From positions 1-64,000 of the forward strand of contig JANQES010000099.1 of the NCBI GenBank assembly GCA_028278205.1: a stretch of DNA of 64,000 nucleotides, written 5' to 3'. The translations under genes and the position numbers were made by a program. Origin of the DNA: Rhodothermales bacterium (GTDB taxonomy: Bacteria; Bacteroidota; Rhodothermia; Rhodothermales; Bin80). The notes below the pieces were generated by a model that made no database searches, was not told the origin of the DNA, and worked only from the letters and a program-made list of their open reading frames with translations. Positions within the stretch are counted from its first letter, which is position 1. Each line of letters opens with the position of its first letter. This document shows positions 33,716 through 43,500 of the stretch, piece by piece.

Positions 33716-35722
33716 TTATTCGCCGCCGCCGCCCATCGATTGCATGAGCGCGGCGTGCTCCGAGACGCGCAGGGTTTGCATCATGCCGCGGTCTTCATGG
33801 CCGAGGATGTGGCAATGCATGACAAACTCGCCGGGGTAGTCGAGGTAGCGCTGGCGGATCTTAATGTATCCGCGTTCGGAGCCTTGTGCTTTCGGCAGCG
33901 CGAAGGTGTCCCACCAGATCCAGGGTTGGGGCAACTCGACGGGCCTGGTATCCCCTTGCGCCGGCGCGTAGATCTCCACGATCTGGAACGGATTGGTGTG
34001 GATGTGGAAGGGATGGTTGACCCGGGGATCGTTGTTGTAGATGATCCACTCTTCCGCCGTGCCCAGGATCATGTCTTTGAAGAGTGGTTCGTCGGGGTTG
34101 AACTGTTGCAGCGGATCTTGCTCGGTGCCGAGGTAGAACATGGGCGCGCTTCCCGTATCGTGGTCGCCCGTGAAGACGACTTCTCGGCGACGGGCAATCT
34201 CCCAGTCCTGCACGTCTTGCAGGAAGGGCGGCAGCGGCGGCAAATGGGCCGGGAAGTTCATCGGAGGCTGGACGGGGGGGCCTTCGACTACCACCGTAAA
34301 CAGAGGCGGCGGCGGGGCGGCGGCGATAGCAGCGGCAGCGGCAGCCGTTGGCCGGAAGCGCTCGACCAGCGTTTGCTCGCGGTGGAGCTGGTTGAGCGCC
34401 AGCATGACGGGGGCCTCCGGGGCCTTGACCAGGAAATCGACCCGGTTGCCTGGCGCCAGCGAGGCTTGCGAGACTTCCAACTCCGGCTGGCCTTCCTGCA
34501 ATCCAAGGTGCTTTATTTCCAGGTCATGCTCGTAGTTGGCCGAGGCAAACGGGACGCCGTCCTGCTCAATCTGGCGCACTTCCGGTACCAGATCGGGATG
34601 CCCCGGATCTTCGAAGACGAGGTCGATCTGCGACGTAGCGTGCTGCGTCGCGTTGAGAAAGCGCCACCGCTGGATCTCGCCGGGCCGCATCCGCACCGTC
34701 GGGTTGACCTGCCCGTTGACGTACTTGGGCAGCAGGCGGCTTGAGTTGACCTGCGAATCGTTGGCGTTGCCGTTGGGCGGCGGGATGACGTGATCGACGA
34801 TTTGCTGGATCACAAAAACCTTTTCCGTCAGGCCGGGAATGTGGCTGTTGAGGTAGGCGTCGAACGGCCCGTCGATGATGAACAGGCCGGCCATGCCGTT
34901 GGCTACCTGAACCGCCGTAGATCCGTGTTTGTGCGGATGATACCAGTGCGTGCCGGGAGCCTGCCGGGCATTGAGCCGGTCGATGTGAAAATGGTAGGTG
35001 CCGATGACGTCGTCAGGCGATTCTGGCTGCGTGCCTGCCGGTTGCAGCTTGAGGAAGACCCAGTCCTGCGGCGCATTCGGCGAACAGTGGAAGCCGTGGT
35101 AGTGCATGTTGGTGGTGTTGTCACCGTGCAGGCACTGCGGATATTCGTCTTCCGACGCCGAGCCGGGGTTGCATTTCTCGTTGCTCGACGGGGGGAAATC
35201 GGCAGGGTTGATCTCGTTATTGAGCGTGAGCCTGATGTCGTCGCCCAGCCTCACCCGGAACGTCGGCCCCGGAAAGGACGCCTGCATCTGCCCTGTTTCG
35301 GGGTTTTGATAATGGTACATCCGCAAGTTCTTCTCTTCGACACGGATGAAGGGTCTGCCGTTGCTATCCTTGTAGGCGACGGCGATCTCTCGCTGCTCGC
35401 CCGCGACGGTCAGTTCGGCAGTGAGGGTGCCGCCCTGGGAACGAATCTCTACCGGCTGGATCAGGTCGGCCCCCAGCGCGCGCGTATCGGGAGGCCGGGT
35501 GGGCAGGGGGGCTTTGGGCGGGGGTGTCGGATTGTCCCGGGCGAGGTGCTCCGGCGCGGAGGTGGCTCCGAACAGGGTTCCGGACAGGCCGGAGACCAGC
35601 GCGGTGGCTGTGCCGAGCGTCGTTCCCAGAAATTTTCGACGCGTGATCCCGTCTTGGGCCGGGGCGCCGTCGTCCGAAGCGGTGGTAGGTGCGTGGTGAT
35701 TCCTGGCGGTGTCTTCCTGCAT
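33716..35722 (-). CDS. Tat-exported multicopper oxidase
   Basis: ATG at 35722 is preceded by AAGGAGG; the open frame extends 36 residues further without support. The 668-residue product has a Tat signal (TRRKFLGTTLGTATALVSGL, about residues 28-47). Four copper-binding blocks are visible: NMHYHGFH (about 205), HWYHPHKHGS (about 260), HPFHIHTNPF (about 570), and MHCHILGHEDRGMM (about 640), the last containing the T1 Cys-His-Met ligands. This is the full set of T1, T2 and T3 ligands, so an active enzyme is expected. A Pro/Ala-rich insert (PTAAAAAAIAAAPPPP) lies between domains 2 and 3. Substrate could be a metal ion or phenol. Confidence 0.9.
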   Translation of the reverse strand: MQEDTARNHHAPTTASDDGAPAQDGITRRKFLGTTLGTATALVSGLSGTLFGATSAPEHLARDNPTPPPKAPLPTRPPDTRALGADLIQPVEIRSQGGTLTAELTVAGEQREIAVAYKDSNGRPFIRVEEKNLRMYHYQNPETGQMQASFPGPTFRVRLGDDIRLTLNNEINPADFPPSSNEKCNPGSASEDEYPQCLHGDNTTNMHYHGFHCSPNAPQDWVFLKLQPAGTQPESPDDVIGTYHFHIDRLNARQAPGTHWYHPHKHGSTAVQVANGMAGLFIIDGPFDAYLNSHIPGLTEKVFVIQQIVDHVIPPPNGNANDSQVNSSRLLPKYVNGQVNPTVRMRPGEIQRWRFLNATQHATSQIDLVFEDPGHPDLVPEVRQIEQDGVPFASANYEHDLEIKHLGLQEGQPELEVSQASLAPGNRVDFLVKAPEAPVMLALNQLHREQTLVERFRPTAAAAAAIAAAPPPPLFTVVVEGPPVQPPMNFPAHLPPLPPFLQDVQDWEIARRREVVFTGDHDTGSAPMFYLGTEQDPLQQFNPDEPLFKDMILGTAEEWIIYNNDPRVNHPFHIHTNPFQIVEIYAPAQGDTRPVELPQPWIWWDTFALPKAQGSERGYIKIRQRYLDYPGEFVMHCHILGHEDRGMMQTLRVSEHAALMQSMGGGGE

Positions 35723-35985
35723 GGCAGCCTCCTTGATTATGTGGCGTCGAGGGATGCTCATCTTTGATAAATCGCCCGAAATGATCAGGCTTTTCCCTGC
35801 CTTCGTGAACGTGCTTTGGGAGATTTGCACAAGGCACGATCACACAAAATAACCGTCCATCGCACAACTGCCGGGCGCCTTCTCTCTTACATGATGACGA
35901 GCCCTCGACCGGGTGAGGGGGGCATCGGCTAGTAACTCTAATAAGTTATATTTTTTAGAAAGGCAAGCTTTTTTCCTGGATAAAA
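35723..35985. other. Intergenic region with no gene seen
   Basis: 263 nt upstream of the multicopper oxidase. It contains an AT-rich patch (CTAATAAGTTATATTTTTTAG near 35938) that could hold a promoter, and the left border of the second hydrolase fragment. Confidence 0.4.
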
Positions 35986-35986
35986 A

Positions 35987-36319
35987 TCAGCACTGGAAGC
36001 TCGGAGGCGACGAGGTCGTGGTAGCCGTCGGGGAGGGGACCGCGCGGCCAGTGGGTGCAGGCGCAACCCAATCGACGCGCGCCGCGATCTCGTCCATCGT
36101 CAAGTGGTGGTAATATCCGTACATCGGGCTTTCGTCCAGGTGAAGCCCCGGCAGCTTCTTATCACGTGATCCCTTCAGGATTTTTACCAGCATGGAACGC
36201 CCGCCCGACATGATGAGGTCGTCGGCGCCGCGCAGGATGGCGGCGATTTCGTCGAAGGGTAGCTCGGTGATGTCCCTGGCATCGAGCCGGTAGCGGACGT
36301 GCTGAACTTTTCTGCCCAT
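35987..36319 (-). pseudogene. Truncated RQC-minor-1-like DNA-binding protein gene with hydrolase fragment at its 3' end
   Basis: ATG at 36319. The first 95 residues (MGRKVQHVRYRLDARDITEL, PFDEIAAILRGADDLIMSGG, HLDESPMYGYYHHL, DEIAARVDWV) look like the N-terminal half of RQC-minor-1 proteins, which carry a winged-helix RecQ-C-terminal-like domain. After DWV the sequence departs from the family. From 35986 to about 36027 it is a fragment of an alpha/beta-hydrolase gene in another frame (GYHDLVASELPVLI when read correctly). The same hydrolase segment occurs at 33490-33528. The family call is from memory. Confidence 0.65.
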
Positions 36320-36327
36320 GGTGCTCC

Positions 36328-39300
36328 TCATCCAATCGTATCCGGAATCGGCGGGTGGATTTGCTGGAAGTGCGTCTCGCAGAGCCACTGAAAATCGCCG
36401 GTGGGTGTCAGGAGACGCGTGAGGCCCAATTTTTTGTGATGGGGATCTAGCGCGCGCAGGAGCGCATGAAGTTCCAGGATGCCCGACCGCTCCGCCCCGG
36501 AGAGCATGCTCTGATGCAACCGCGACGGATCGTCTCGCTCAAACGCGATGCCGGGCAGATTCGCCGTGGCTTCTTTCATCAGTTCGAGGTGATCTTTGAG
36601 GCCTGATTCATCAATCGTGTTCGCGCCGAAGAGGATGTTGGCTGCCGGCCCCGCCACCGGCAACACCGTTTTCAGCACCCCGGCGATGAAGTTGGCGTAC
36701 GGCGCAGTTTTATTGACCCACTCCCGCGTCGCTTTGAATTCGTACACGCCCAGCCCTTCTTCGTGGACGGGATGCTGGCAGCCCTCGGCTTCGCACCACA
36801 GATGAAGCCGGTATTTTTTAGCGATCCACCGGCGCCAGTTGCCGTCTACCGGCTCGATGCTGAACAGGCGCGGCCCGTTTTTGGCTTCGCTCGCCATGGC
36901 GTGCATGATCGCCATCACGTAGTTCGCCATGCGGCTTTCCCATTCGCCCAACTCCTGCTTGAGCCCGTCGATATCCCGCTTCAGCACCACGCCAATCGTG
37001 CGCGTATCCTGGCTGAGCAGGTCGATCTTGGATTCGATCTTGAGAAGCTTCTCCTCGGCCAGCGGCTGGCCGACCGTCCACTGCGGCGCTTCGGTGCGGA
37101 CGAGTTCGATGTTGTTGTCGATGCGGCTCAGTTGTGTGCGCGAATCCTTTGCTTCGACCTCAAATCCGAAAAGTAGTCGCACGATGTTCTGCTTTTTGCG
37201 GCAGTCCTGGCAGCGGAGCGTCTCGTCGCCCTCCTCCAGAAACTGGCGCAGCGCGTCGATGTCGAAGCGCCCGTCGCAGGCTTTGCCGTTGATCTTCTCG
37301 CGGCAGGGCACGGAGAACGTGTAGCGGCCTTCGAGCCCCGGCCAGTTGTCGGTGATCAACTTGTGGAGCGTCCGCCGGAGGACGTTCATGAAATACTCGG
37401 GCCAGACGGCCTCGGCGTAGACGTGGAATTCGCGCCCGCGCAGTTCGAGCATGGCCTCGCCGTGGCTCTTGTTGCGGAGAAACATGCCCTTGCGCCAGTG
37501 CAGCCGGTGGACGGCGTCGTCGGCGTCTTGCTCTTCGCAGGCGTATTCGTGAGTCCGCACGATCATCCACGGCACGAGGCCCGGCGGCTCTTCGTCCATC
37601 ACGCACACCATGGCGATGCGGCGGCGGTTTTTGCGGGGATCCTCTTCGGGCAGCCACGGCAACCTGGGGCGCACCTGCGGCACGTGCTGCGCTACCAGAC
37701 TCGCATCCTCGACGTCCTGCGACTGGTATTTGAGGCGATACGACACGTCGTACTTCTGCATCAGTTGCAGGAAGAACGGGTAGAGCTTCGGCTCAAAGCG
37801 GGTTGTCTTATCGACGGGCTTTTCCCACCAGACCTCCTCCAGCCGGCTGTCGGGCAGGATGCCGTCCATCTCCCTGGTCATCCGGTCTTCGAGCACGAGA
37901 CCGATGGCTTTGGTCAGCCATTCGGGTTTGAGCACCACGTCGTCCTTGAGATGCTCGTCGTCGCCGTAGTAGACGATGTAGCCGAGGTCGTGCATCAGGC
38001 CGGCCAGCGTCTTCGTCGAGATGGCGTCCAGATTGTGGCCCGCGCAGACCTCGGCGAATTTTTTGTAGGTGATGCGCGGTGGCTCCATCGCCAGCAATTC
38101 GTCGCGCGCGGCCTTCCATTCGATGTTGAAGCCCATCCCCATCTGCCGCAGATCCTTAGCCGTTTGGGCAATCAGGTCTTTGAGTTCCTTGACGCCTACG
38201 TACTCGCCGGTGGCGGGATCTTTGACCAGGCTATCGACCTCATGGAAGCCGACGATCATCGAGCCGAAGTCGCGCAGGAAGACCGGCTCGTCGATCTGGG
38301 CGAGGCGCTCGCCGGTCTTGCAGTGCGTCGAGATGATGATGACGCGGGCGTCGTCGCCGACGCGGAGCTTGATCATCTTGAGCCAGTCCTCCACCCGCGA
38401 TTGCTCGACGCCGATGCGCGGTTTCCACACGAGCAGGTAGATGGCCTGGGGACTGAAGAAAAACTGGTGCGTGACGCGATAGACCTCCTGCCCCCCAAAA
38501 TCCCACGCGTTGAACTTGATCTCGACGCCCTCCTTCTCCGGATGCGGCAGATGCAGCGATTCGATGTCGATTTTCACCCCGTGCGTCGTCGGCTCGTCTG
38601 CTCTCGGTTCTTCGCCCTCCCGCCCCATCATCGCCTTCAACAACGTCGTTTTCCCAACGCCACCTTCGCCCACGAGGACCATCTTGGCCTCGTAGAGCGG
38701 CTCGGCAGCCTCCAGACTGTGCAGATACGCTCGCAGTTCGTCGAACCCGGCCTCGTAGGCGCTTTGCAGCGCAGGGTTCAGGGGGTTGCCGTCGAGGTCG
38801 AGGATCTCAAGTTTCTTGAGCCGCGCCAACGAACTTGGCAGCGAGGTGAGTTGATTATAATGGAGGAAAAGGTTCTCTAGGTTGGTGAGTTGACCGATTA
38901 ATTTGGGCAGTGATGTAAGTTGATTCTCTCTGAGGTAGAGCTTTTGCAGGTTGGCGAGTTGACTGATTTCCTGGGGCAGCGATGTCAGCCGATTATTGTC
39001 AAGGGTAAGCACCAACAGGTTGGTAAGTTGACCGATTTCCTGGGGCAACGATGTCAGCCGATTGTCCGATATACTAAGTTCCTCCAAGTTGATAAGTTGA
39101 CCGATTTCCTGGGGCAGCGATGTCAGCCGATTATTGTCAAGGGTAAGCATCAACAGGTTGGTAAGTTGACCGATTTCCTGGGGCAACGATGTCACTTGAT
39201 TGTCCCAGATATTAAGTTCCTCCAAGTTGGTAAGTTGACCGATTTCCTGGGGCAGCGATGTCACTTGATTGTGTTGAATCCACAGCCTTTGCAGGTTGGT

Positions 39301-39576
39301 AAGTTGACCGATTTCCTGGGGCAACGATGTCAGTCGATTCTCTCTGAGGTAGAGCTTTTGCAGGTTGGCGAGTTGACCAATTGTTCTTGGCAGCGTCATG
39401 AGTAGACTTTTACTGAGGTAAAGCGTCTGCAGGTTGGTGAGTTGGCCAATCTCGTCCGGTAGATTGGAGGTGCTTTCGAAAGATAGGTTGAGCACTTCCC
39501 ATCCCTCGCGGGCGGCCTTTTCTATAATCTTGAGCAGCTCTTTGCGGCTCATATTGTCCTTGTTTCTTCCTGGCAT
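36328..39576 (-). CDS. Roco protein: leucine-rich repeats, Roc GTPase and COR domain
   Basis: 1082 residues. Residues about 38-270 hold ten 23-residue leucine-rich repeats (LTSLPQEIGQLTNLxxLxLxxN). The Roc GTPase follows: P-loop GEGGVGKTTLL (about 305), WDFGGQEVY switch II (about 350), and THCKTGE (about 410) where NKxD stands in Ras proteins, as usual in bacterial Roco proteins. The COR domain spans about 470-730 (LDAISTKTLAGLMHDLGYIVYY). A later Cys cluster (CREKINGKACDGRFD, RCQDCRKK) may bind zinc. The C-terminal 250 residues are helical. Bacterial Roco proteins are GTPases of signalling or conflict systems with unknown ligands. The stop codon is 8 nt before the truncated RQC-minor gene. 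Confidence 0.9.
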   Translation of the reverse strand: MPGRNKDNMSRKELLKIIEKAAREGWEVLNLSFESTSNLPDEIGQLTNLQTLYLSKSLLMTLPRTIGQLANLQKLYLRENRLTSLPQEIGQLTNLQRLWIQHNQVTSLPQEIGQLTNLEELNIWDNQVTSLPQEIGQLTNLLMLTLDNNRLTSLPQEIGQLINLEELSISDNRLTSLPQEIGQLTNLLVLTLDNNRLTSLPQEISQLANLQKLYLRENQLTSLPKLIGQLTNLENLFLHYNQLTSLPSSLARLKKLEILDLDGNPLNPALQSAYEAGFDELRAYLHSLEAAEPLYEAKMVLVGEGGVGKTTLLKAMMGREGEEPRADEPTTHGVKIDIESLHLPHPEKEGVEIKFNAWDFGGQEVYRVTHQFFFSPQAIYLLVWKPRIGVEQSRVEDWLKMIKLRVGDDARVIIISTHCKTGERLAQIDEPVFLRDFGSMIVGFHEVDSLVKDPATGEYVGVKELKDLIAQTAKDLRQMGMGFNIEWKAARDELLAMEPPRITYKKFAEVCAGHNLDAISTKTLAGLMHDLGYIVYYGDDEHLKDDVVLKPEWLTKAIGLVLEDRMTREMDGILPDSRLEEVWWEKPVDKTTRFEPKLYPFFLQLMQKYDVSYRLKYQSQDVEDASLVAQHVPQVRPRLPWLPEEDPRKNRRRIAMVCVMDEEPPGLVPWMIVRTHEYACEEQDADDAVHRLHWRKGMFLRNKSHGEAMLELRGREFHVYAEAVWPEYFMNVLRRTLHKLITDNWPGLEGRYTFSVPCREKINGKACDGRFDIDALRQFLEEGDETLRCQDCRKKQNIVRLLFGFEVEAKDSRTQLSRIDNNIELVRTEAPQWTVGQPLAEEKLLKIESKIDLLSQDTRTIGVVLKRDIDGLKQELGEWESRMANYVMAIMHAMASEAKNGPRLFSIEPVDGNWRRWIAKKYRLHLWCEAEGCQHPVHEEGLGVYEFKATREWVNKTAPYANFIAGVLKTVLPVAGPAANILFGANTIDESGLKDHLELMKEATANLPGIAFERDDPSRLHQSMLSGAERSGILELHALLRALDPHHKKLGLTRLLTPTGDFQWLCETHFQQIHPPIPDTIG
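38850..39470. repeat. 69-bp tandem repeat array inside the Roco gene (LRR-coding)
   Basis: About ten 69-nt units encode the leucine-rich repeats. Units carry near-identical stretches such as GTAAGTTGACCGATTTCCTG and GGGGCAACGATGTCAG, so they are conserved at DNA level and not only at protein level, implying recent expansion or gene conversion. Variation is concentrated in the middle of each unit, which encodes the exposed beta-strand face. Confidence 0.85.
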
Positions 39577-39758
39577 TTTATTCTTCTATCAGATTTACAT
39601 GCTGCGTCGCCGAGGCGCTGCCATCGGGCGTGGGCGGCGACGGTGTTTTTCAAAGGTAGCAATCCGCACGAATCTATCTCAACAGCATTTGTATATTGAT
39701 GTCGGACTGTGAAAAGAGACGGCACGATGCTCAAGCACCCGAACAAACACATCCAGGA

Positions 39759-40010
39759 ATGAAGACCTATCATTTTCAACTGATCCTCGGAACACCGACG
39801 ACCGATGAGGAAGAGGAACAGCTCTTCGAGTGCTTTGAAGGTCGTGTGTCGCCTGCCGTTGCCAACGGGGTGCCTCTGCTGTACGTCCATCTCGATGCGC
39901 CCTTTATGGAGCACGCCATTCGCGACGCAGTGCAACGAGCCAGGTCACTTGGGCTTTCAGTCGAGCGTGTCGAGCTAGATCCCGATGGTATCAGCGCCGA
40001 CGCTGCGTAA
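39759..40010 (+). CDS. Small conserved-type hypothetical protein, 83 aa
   Basis: ATG at 39759 (MKTYHFQLILGTP) is chosen because the pattern starts there; an upstream frame start at 39696 is unsupported. The sequence has a strand (YHFQLIL), an acidic helix (TDEEEEQLFECFEG), a strand (PLLYVHLDA), a helix (FMEHAIRDAVQRARSLG), and a closing strand (SVERVELD). I associate this FxLxL..T-x-x-E-x-L-x-E layout with a widespread family of small antitoxin-like or toxin-neighbour proteins, but I cannot name it with certainty. It is divergent from the Roco gene and has no partner downstream. Confidence 0.6.
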   Translation: MKTYHFQLILGTPTTDEEEEQLFECFEGRVSPAVANGVPLLYVHLDAPFMEHAIRDAVQRARSLGLSVERVELDPDGISADAA

Positions 40011-40077
40011 AAGTGATCTATTCAAACGTAGGTTTGAGTTAAGAAGCGACGATTAAGCCACTGCACATAATCAAGTC

Positions 40078-40195
40078 ATTTACTTCGTCAGTCGGCTTCG
40101 CCTCGTGTCCGCGCAGGCGGGAACCCATCCGAGTCTCTGGGGATGCCATCATCCCTCGAAACCTGGATGGGTCCCTGCCTTCGCAGGGATGACTT
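40078..40195. repeat. Dispersed element: CGTCAGTCGGCTTCG module plus GGGAACCCATCC palindrome
   Basis: The left part (TACTTCGTCAGTCGGCTTCG) matches the start of the 739-803 module. The right part has CGCAGGCGGGAACCCATCC facing GGATGGGTCCCTGCCTTCGC around a CTCTGGGGATGCCATCATCC loop. The 520-nt gap 40011-40532 holds this element and the 21-bp array and no convincing gene. Confidence 0.7.
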
Positions 40196-40242
40196 TTAAA
40201 AGGGCAAATGCGCCATCAACCCATCAAGGTGCAGTACTCTTT

Positions 40243-40473
40243 TTGGCTCTTGAAGAGCCAGTGTTGGCTCTCAAAGCACCAACGTTGATGCTCAGAGATC
40301 CAAGCTTGGTTCTCCGAGATACCTTTTGGGTTCTCAAAGACCCAACGCTGGCTCTCAAAGCACCAACGCTGGTTCTCCGAGAGCCAACGCTGGTTCTCAA
40401 AGACCCAAGCTCGGTTCTCAGAGAGCCAAGTTCGGTTCTCAAAGCACCAACGTTGATTCTCCGAGAATCCCAA
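40243..40473. repeat. 21-bp tandem array of palindromic units (11 copies)
   Basis: Eleven consecutive 21-nt units of the form TTGGxTCTCxxAGAxCCAAxx, for example TTGGCTCTCAAAGCACCAACG, CTGGTTCTCCGAGAGCCAACG and TCGGTTCTCAGAGAGCCAAGT. Each unit is itself a dyad (TTGGxTCTC against GAGAxCCAA). Because the period is a multiple of three, several frames on both strands stay open and read as 7-residue repeats. No ribosome site or start codon supports any of them. There are no unique spacers, so it is not CRISPR. Confidence 0.85.
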
Positions 40474-40532
40474 AGGTATCTCTTAATCGTTCTGAGAAAT
40501 GACGGTGCAAAGCCAGGCACACGGAACAGGCG

Positions 40533-43500
40533 CTATTCGAGATAAAAACGCACCGTCTTGCGCAGAAACGCCGTCTCCCCCTCGTCAAACGCCACGCGCA
40601 CCATCACCACGCCGTCGTCCGAAGTTTCTACGAGGTCGGCGCCGTCGATGCGGGCGAGGGGGGCGAAGGACTTGATCTGAAAGCGGCCTGTCGTGCCGGC
40701 GGGACCTTCGATGGTGAGGAGGTAGACCGTGCCGTGCAGCGCTTCGCGGATGAGGCGGAGGCCCTGCGAGGCATCGCCCGGCGCGGGGTGGGGAACAAGC
40801 GGGATCGCGCCGACGCCGCCGGTGTGGTGGAGGTCGATGGTGGCTTCGCTGTCGAGCGTGAAATCCAGCGGCGGCAGCATCAAGCCGAGAGGGCCGCGTT
40901 CGGGGAGGGGGTGAGAGGCGTTGTTGAGGGAAAGCTGGTGAATCTGTGTGCCGAGGGGGATTCTGGGGGCGAAGGAGACTTCCACGGGCGGGCCTTCGGC
41001 GAGGGTGAGGTGGTAGGTGGTGCGGGTGGGCGTTCGGTGCATCGTCAGGTGGAGGCGGGAGTGGCCCATCCACAGATTATCCACCCGGAATATGTTCCAG
41101 TGGAGCGGGAGGCGAGGTTGGAGGCGGAGGCGATGACGCGGTGCGTCGGGGTGGAAGCCGACGAGGCCGGCGAGGATCGGGTGCAGCGCGCCGGTTTCGG
41201 ACCAGCACTGGTGCGGGCACACCGGCCTCGCCTCGAAGTGCGTGCCGTGGAACACTTCGCCGGCCCAGCCGAGGGCGTGGTGGCGGTAGAGCAGCAGGGT
41301 GTTCATCACGCGCGCGAAACCTTGCGCAGGCCGCCCGTGGATGTACTCGGCCAGCGCCGTCCAACCTGTGAAGAGCGGCCAGACCGTCCCGCCGTGGTAG
41401 CTCTCCGGGTCGAACAGCGGCGACTGGGCAGGGAGCAGTCGCATCCCCCAATCCGTCGAAAAGTCGTTGCCGGCCAGCGTGTCGAGCATCATGGCGGAGC
41501 GCGCGGGGGAGAGCAGGCCGAAGAGCATCGGCACGGCGGCGAGGACGGTCGGCTCCGGGGCGAACGTGCCGTCGGGGCGGAGGCTGTGGTGGACGAAGCG
41601 GGTTTCGTCGTTCCAGAAATCGCGGTGGAGGGTGTCGAGGACGGATTGTGCGTCGTCGTCGTAGGCGTCGGCTGTTTCGGGCTGATCGAGGACGGTGGCG
41701 AGGTAGGCGGCGTCGCGGAGGGTTTGCGCCCAGAGCGCGGTCAGGTAGAGCGTCGTGTGGGCGCCGAAGAGCGGGCCGCCTTCGATCCAGCCGTGGCCGA
41801 CGTTCGTGTTTTCGATGAGGCCGTCGCCGTCGGTGTCGGTGGTGAAGAGAAAGTCCATCGCCTGCCGGAGCGACGGCCAGAGCGCGCGGAGCGTGTCGAG
41901 ATCGCCGGAGGCGCGGGCGTAGTGGGCGGCGAGGATGACGTAGAGCGGCGTGGCGTCGGCGGCGTCGTAGTGGACGGAGCCGGACGTGGTCATCTCGTGG
42001 AGGATCTTCCCGCTCTCGTCCTGAAAATCCCGAAAGAGATGAAGCTGCTGCCGGATCGCCTCGAAGCCGCCGTAGGCGCAGACGGCGAGGCCGGCCCACG
42101 CGGCATCACGACCGAAATACCACGCATAGCCGGGCCGTCCGCTGACGACATGGCCGCCGTTCCAACCCATGCTCGCCGTCCCATAGCCCGCCATCAGCCC
42201 CGTGCCCAGGCCGGGCGTCGTAGCGCGAAACCGCTCCGTCCCGACGACAGCCCATCGATAGCCTTCATTAAGCGCCGGATCCGGCGTCGTCACCATCGTC
42301 TTCGTCTCCAACAAATGTTGGTAATGCCGGGCTGCTTCGTCGTAGACGACGGATGGATCGCGGAGGAGTGCGCGGAACGTTTCCTCTGCTTCGCCGCGTC
42401 CCTGATCCGTTCTCGCGATAGCAAAGTGGAGCGTGTGTTGGTTCGTCTCGTCGAGGATGAAGACAAAAGCTTGATAAACCTGATTCAGCTCCGACGGCGT
42501 GCCGTGGAGCCGTCCGTCTGTGTACTCAATCTTTGCAAAAGCGCCGCCGAGGTGGGCTTCGGGGATGTGATCGCTGCCGAAGAGCGCGTAGAAATCGCAG
42601 CTGTGGTCGTGGACGTGCAGAGCATTCAGCCCGTCATCGTAGCCGAAGTGCAGTGCGCCGAGGGCATCGTCCGGAAAGGGCCACATCCAGCGGAGATCGA
42701 CCCGAAAACGCAGCAGCAGGCGGAGCGGCCCGGCGCCGTCGGCGTGGAGGTGAATCAGGCCGCCGGGCCGGTCGAGGGCCGCCGTCACGGTTTCGGTGAG
42801 GGTGCCTGCGCCGAGTTGGTAGGTGCGGACGATGGCTTCCGGGCAGATCTCCACCCGCGCCGGTACATCACAAAGCCATCGCACCGCGTTCTCCTCAACC
42901 AGCCCGATCTCCAGGTCGCGCAGCACCCTGATGGGATGAACCCAGACCTCGTCGATCCCGCCGCGTTCGCGCCCCATCATCAAACAACGCCGCCCCGCCA
43001 CGTCAAAGAACGCATCGGTGGCCTCGTCGCGGGTTAGGGAGAGGATGGCTGACACACCTCGCCTCGCTGCGCTCGGCACCCCTCTCAAGAGGGGATTTTC
43101 TCTTTCTCGCTGCTGACGTTGAAAAGTCCCCTCTTGAGAGGGATGCCGCGAAGCGGCGGGGTGTGTTCTTCGATCTTCAGCGTTGTTCTCCTTATAAACC
43201 ACCGGACGACTCGCAGCGATGGCGACGGCGCGCGGCGCGCACATATCCTCGACCCAGTACGTGGCTTTTTCGGGGTGATCAGAACGCGCCAGATAGCGCA
43301 GGGCGTCGTGGAGGAAACGCCGGAGGGCTTGGGCGCGATAATTCTTCGGAGCCAGATGGACGAACGCGCCCACCGACACCATCTGCCCTGCCCCCACCGT
43401 GTACTCGACGAGCAGTTTGTTGTCTGAATGGATCGTGATGTAGCTTTTCTCGACCCCGACGACCTGCCCTTGCGCCGGCCACACCCCGCCGAAATAACCG

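Noticed and set aside
38850..39470. Regular repeats suspected as a CRISPR array
   Set aside because: The 69-bp period encodes 23-residue leucine-rich repeats in one open frame; there are no unique spacers or cas genes.
40243..40473. Tandem 21-bp units suspected as CRISPR or as a coding gene
   Set aside because: Units are directly adjacent without spacers, and none of the open frames has a ribosome site; kept as a repeat instead.
40734..43037. 767-residue frame antisense to the glycosidase gene
   Set aside because: Opposite strand encodes a recognisable (alpha/alpha)6 enzyme; the frame has no motif and a biased Arg/Glu/Gly composition.
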